Positions 60,928 to 64,000 of a stretch of 64,000 nt of DNA are shown in pieces (positions within the stretch are counted from its first letter, which is position 1; the number at the start of each line of letters is the position of its first letter). Both the position numbers and the translations under genes were made by a program. This DNA is from Pholis gunnellus (taxonomy: Eukaryota; Chordata; Actinopteri; Perciformes; Pholidae). Under the pieces are notes generated by a model. It ran no database searches and was not told the DNA's origin. It saw only the letters and a list, made by a program, of their open reading frames with translations. The stretch is from positions 20,749,427-20,813,426 of the forward strand of contig OU342809.1 of the NCBI GenBank assembly GCA_910591455.2, read 5' to 3'.

Positions 60928-63900
60928 CCTCCATTTTGAAGTCGTCTCAAGATGGCTGCCCCTGCACACACCCACTTCCTCTGGTCCTTCCTCTGAAAAT
61001 CATATTGATTGACATCCTACTCAACTGATAATAAAACTACTTATCGTACACACATGACCCGAGCTATCAAGGTGAGTGAGTGGTACTTCTGGAGTACACA
61101 GGAGAGGACACGAGAGCGATCTTCGGAGGGAAAGTCGGTGAGCGCTGACGTGCATTAAAAAAGGGACGGCCATCTTGAGGAAGCACCAAAATGGTGGCTG
61201 CGCTGTGATTCATTTGGTTACTGGCAGACACAAAAAGTGGGTCACTGGCAGCGTTACAGTATCAAAAAAATATATATACAAGTTGATGTAAGAAATCTCT
61301 TCTTTCCTGTGCAGAACACAGTGACACGTGTGCAGCATCTCAACGGAGGAACAATGACAGCTCCTTCGCTGCGAATGAGTCACAGCCAGAGAAACGTCGC
61401 ATCATCTCTTTATTCAGAGATATTGACAAAAGAGCCTTTCCTGTCATCGAGCTGACGACGTGGGAATGCTTTTGGTTCTGTATTTATAGCTACACCCGGT
61501 TTGATACCAGCGGAGACAGAATATCACATGAAAAACAGGGCGAGATAAAGTCGAATATTAAATATATTTCACTGCTTTGAGAACAAAAAGATGAGCCTCG
61601 GGCAAATTTCACTAAATATGTTGGACTGTTCACGGATTAGTAGCACTTTAACAAACAGATGAACTCTTCTTTTCTTTGTTCAATCGATCCTCAGGACCAC
61701 AAGATCTCAAAAATGAAACAAATACAATTACTAAAGAAGGAAAGTCACAGTCTGTGATGCCTTGCTTTTGCTTGAACTATGATGAGCGTGTAAATGTAAA
61801 ATGAATGCTGCTGCTGCTCCCTAATATGCAAGAAAGTCCTGCGATATGTTGCATTCTTAGAGTAACCATGTGACTTAATAATCTCTTAAATTGGTAGAAA
61901 TAGTTGTTCCTTCCGACAGACAATAGCATTTAAATTCACTGATGACATTTCTAATGCCTTACTGTCTTTGCGTCTAAAGTGCGTAGGATCCTTCGAGCAC
62001 CTGGTGAGACCATTTCTCCATCATCCTACTCTCTTCATTCTCTCGAGCCCCCCCCCTCACCTGCTCATTACTCTGCCTATTTGAGTCTCACTTCCTCTCC
62101 TCTCTTTCACTCTCATCCCTGGGTTCTGACGAATGAGAGCAAATTGGCGGCACAAAGGGTTCACTGTGGGAACAAGTAACTTCTTGAAACAACGTTGATA
62201 CTAAAGCAACCGATAATTACTGCATTGAAAGCTCATCAATGCTGGAAAAGTGTGAAGACGACGTATGATCCGGGCCGGGCCAATTAACCTGCCCACAATG
62301 CATTACTCCATCAATGTGCAATTAGGAGGAGACAATGAAGTGCCATCATCTGACGAGGGGAGGAGGAAACCTTTCAACTCCGTCTTGTTCAGTGACAGTG
62401 GACAGCAGGCTGCTACAACTCTAAATGGGTCAGTAATGTGTCTTTAAATATTTAAATAAGCAATCATTCAGGTCACAAAGAAGCACTAACAGAGAAAGAA
62501 ATCAGCGGTGACTTCAAGTTTGTGAGGCCATTACAATGAGGCACAAACTACAGGTTGTACTTGGTAAAATGCTTTATACTATTAGTCTATTTGAATCAAT
62601 TAAGGAGGAAACTAAGTTTCTCTCATTTACCCCTCTGGTCCAACCCCTTCTGCCCTCCCTCTCGCTTTCTTTCCCCAGGAGATGCTGAGAATAGCTCTAT
62701 ATTTAACCAACCAGAGGAGAGCTCAGGCCAACGCTCACTGGAACAAGGAGGAGAATAGTTGGAGCAGAGGCTTATGGGAAATATGCAGCACAAGAGACAT
62801 GAGACTGGATTTAGTCATTGGTGATGACTGACCGTTATTCCGGTAAATTGGAGGTGAAATGAGATGGTCCTCTTCTCCAGAAACATGTGGGAGGGGCTTA
62901 AAGCATTGACGGCACATTGGGCGACGCTGAAAGTCTCTGCCGGGCAGTGGCCTCAGCAGTTTTGCTTCATCGCTGTCATTTAGCTGCCAGCTGCACTGGC
63001 ACTGCCAACAGCTCTGCCTATGCAACATTTTTTTTTGTGCCAAATGTAAATTAATAAACTTAGCAAACAGCTGTGGCCAACATTCACATTTGTCGGAAAT
63101 GCAAATGCTCTTCACTCTTTATGAATAAGAAACGTCACGGCTATCAGACATTACTGAACAAAGAAACGGATCTAAATATAGATATATATTTTACTGTAAC
63201 AAACTTTGGATATTTGTTGCCCTGTAAGGATTGTGTCCAGTTTTACAAAATTCAGAGGATTTATCACAAAAAAGGCAGAAGAACATCGTCACGACTGCTT
63301 CGTGTAATTTAGATTTGCACTGATCAGCTGACAGACATTGGCATGCTATTTAACTCTGACACACAGATTATCACCTGACCCAAACTTAACACTGCTGATG
63401 CTCCAACTCCTCGTTTTCTTTGTCCCCAATTTAAAAAAAAAAAAAAAAAGAACATATAATAGCGTCTCATCAAAGAGCCCTGAAAAAAAACAAGACATTT
63501 AAAACAGAAGACAGCGACATGCTTATCACTCTCGAGGATCAACTCAGTGCTGGGCTATAGGCGAATCTAAAGATGAACGTTTCCAGTTGCCCCACCCCGG
63601 TATTGTGTATCCTCAGAGATCTGCAGCCCACCGTGAACACCCACCGCCTGCTGGCCAGACAGCCCAGATTTACAGGAACAAAGCCACAAAAAATATGAAA
63701 TAATGACACTTCATTGCTGTTAATTAACGTGCGTCAATAAAAGCTGACCTGGGTAAAGAAGGTAGAATCGAGGGCTAGTCCGCCTTTATTTGAAAATACA
63801 TCCGACGGAAATTCTAATCCTTTTTCTCTAATTTCTGCAATAATCTATAATGAAGATCTGTCGGCAAATCACTCCTTTAAAATGTCTGTAAGAGTGTGAG

Positions 63901-64000
63901 CGTGCGTCCTAGAGACTACGCATGTTCACATCCTCTGTGCCGGCACACGCAGGCCCTCGTTCCATTAGCCTTCGGTCAAGATAGTCGCCCTGTCTGCGTC
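60926..64000. other. Probable nup93 intron continuing off the window; no exon seen
   Basis: The exon at 60553-60615 begins in phase 0 with GGC, so an upstream exon ending on a codon boundary (in human Nup93 the residues before GFLKN are TDIQ) must exist. I found no such exon to the right end. The stretch has an A-run at about 63431-63448 and no recognisable gene on either strand. Confidence 0.5.

Noticed and set aside
1..64000. CRISPR arrays, operons, riboswitches or phage-like systems
   Set aside because: The window is spliced vertebrate DNA; no direct-repeat/spacer arrays or prokaryotic gene clusters are present.

Overview
The window is nuclear DNA of a ray-finned (teleost) fish. The evidence is small GT-AG exons in long introns, abundant (CA)n, (GATA)n and (GA)n microsatellites, fish-type hAT and LINE repeats, and a gene set matching the vertebrate block on human 16q13-q21 (CNGB1, MMP15, NUP93, miR-138-2). 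All four recognisable protein genes and the microRNA lie on the minus strand, so each gene reads right to left.

Layout. (1) About 0.1-12.2 kb is the 5' half of cngb1, the rod cyclic-nucleotide-gated channel beta subunit. Only the glutamic-acid-rich (GARP) half is present; no transmembrane or cyclic-nucleotide-binding exon is visible. I built a phase-consistent chain of 10 upstream exons, which can continue either into a 26-base terminal exon giving a short GARP2-like protein or into the downstream Glu-rich exons. A further in-phase exon at 145-554 ends in a stop and is not recognised. (2) About 12.2-17.3 kb holds no gene I can support; its right part is probably the mmp15 3' UTR. (3) 17.3-28.8 kb is a complete ten-exon mmp15 (MT2-MMP), predicted at 726 aa. 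(4) About 29.5-39 kb is a repeat-rich gene desert. It holds a LINE fragment split by a 6.6 kb hAT-like insertion with matching 8-base target duplications. That insertion carries a long inverted-repeat element, perfect palindromes, another LINE fragment and a GC-rich minisatellite. (5) 39.1-42.1 kb is a complete ten-exon gene for a 399-aa signal peptide/EGF/ZP-domain/transmembrane protein. (6) About 42.5-43.6 kb is a decayed LINE. (7) 45.43-45.51 kb is the miR-138 hairpin, just downstream of nup93 as in human 16q13. (8) 47.3-60.6 kb holds the last 19 coding exons of nup93; its first exons lie beyond the right edge.

The genes do not form one pathway. cngb1 serves rod phototransduction and disc-rim structure, mmp15 pericellular proteolysis, nup93 the inner ring of the nuclear pore, and the ZP protein is probably an extracellular-matrix or cell-surface polymer. 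The block is best seen as conserved synteny with local rearrangement. Exon coordinates were derived by hand from splice sites, reading-frame phase and recalled family sequence. They have not been checked against transcripts.
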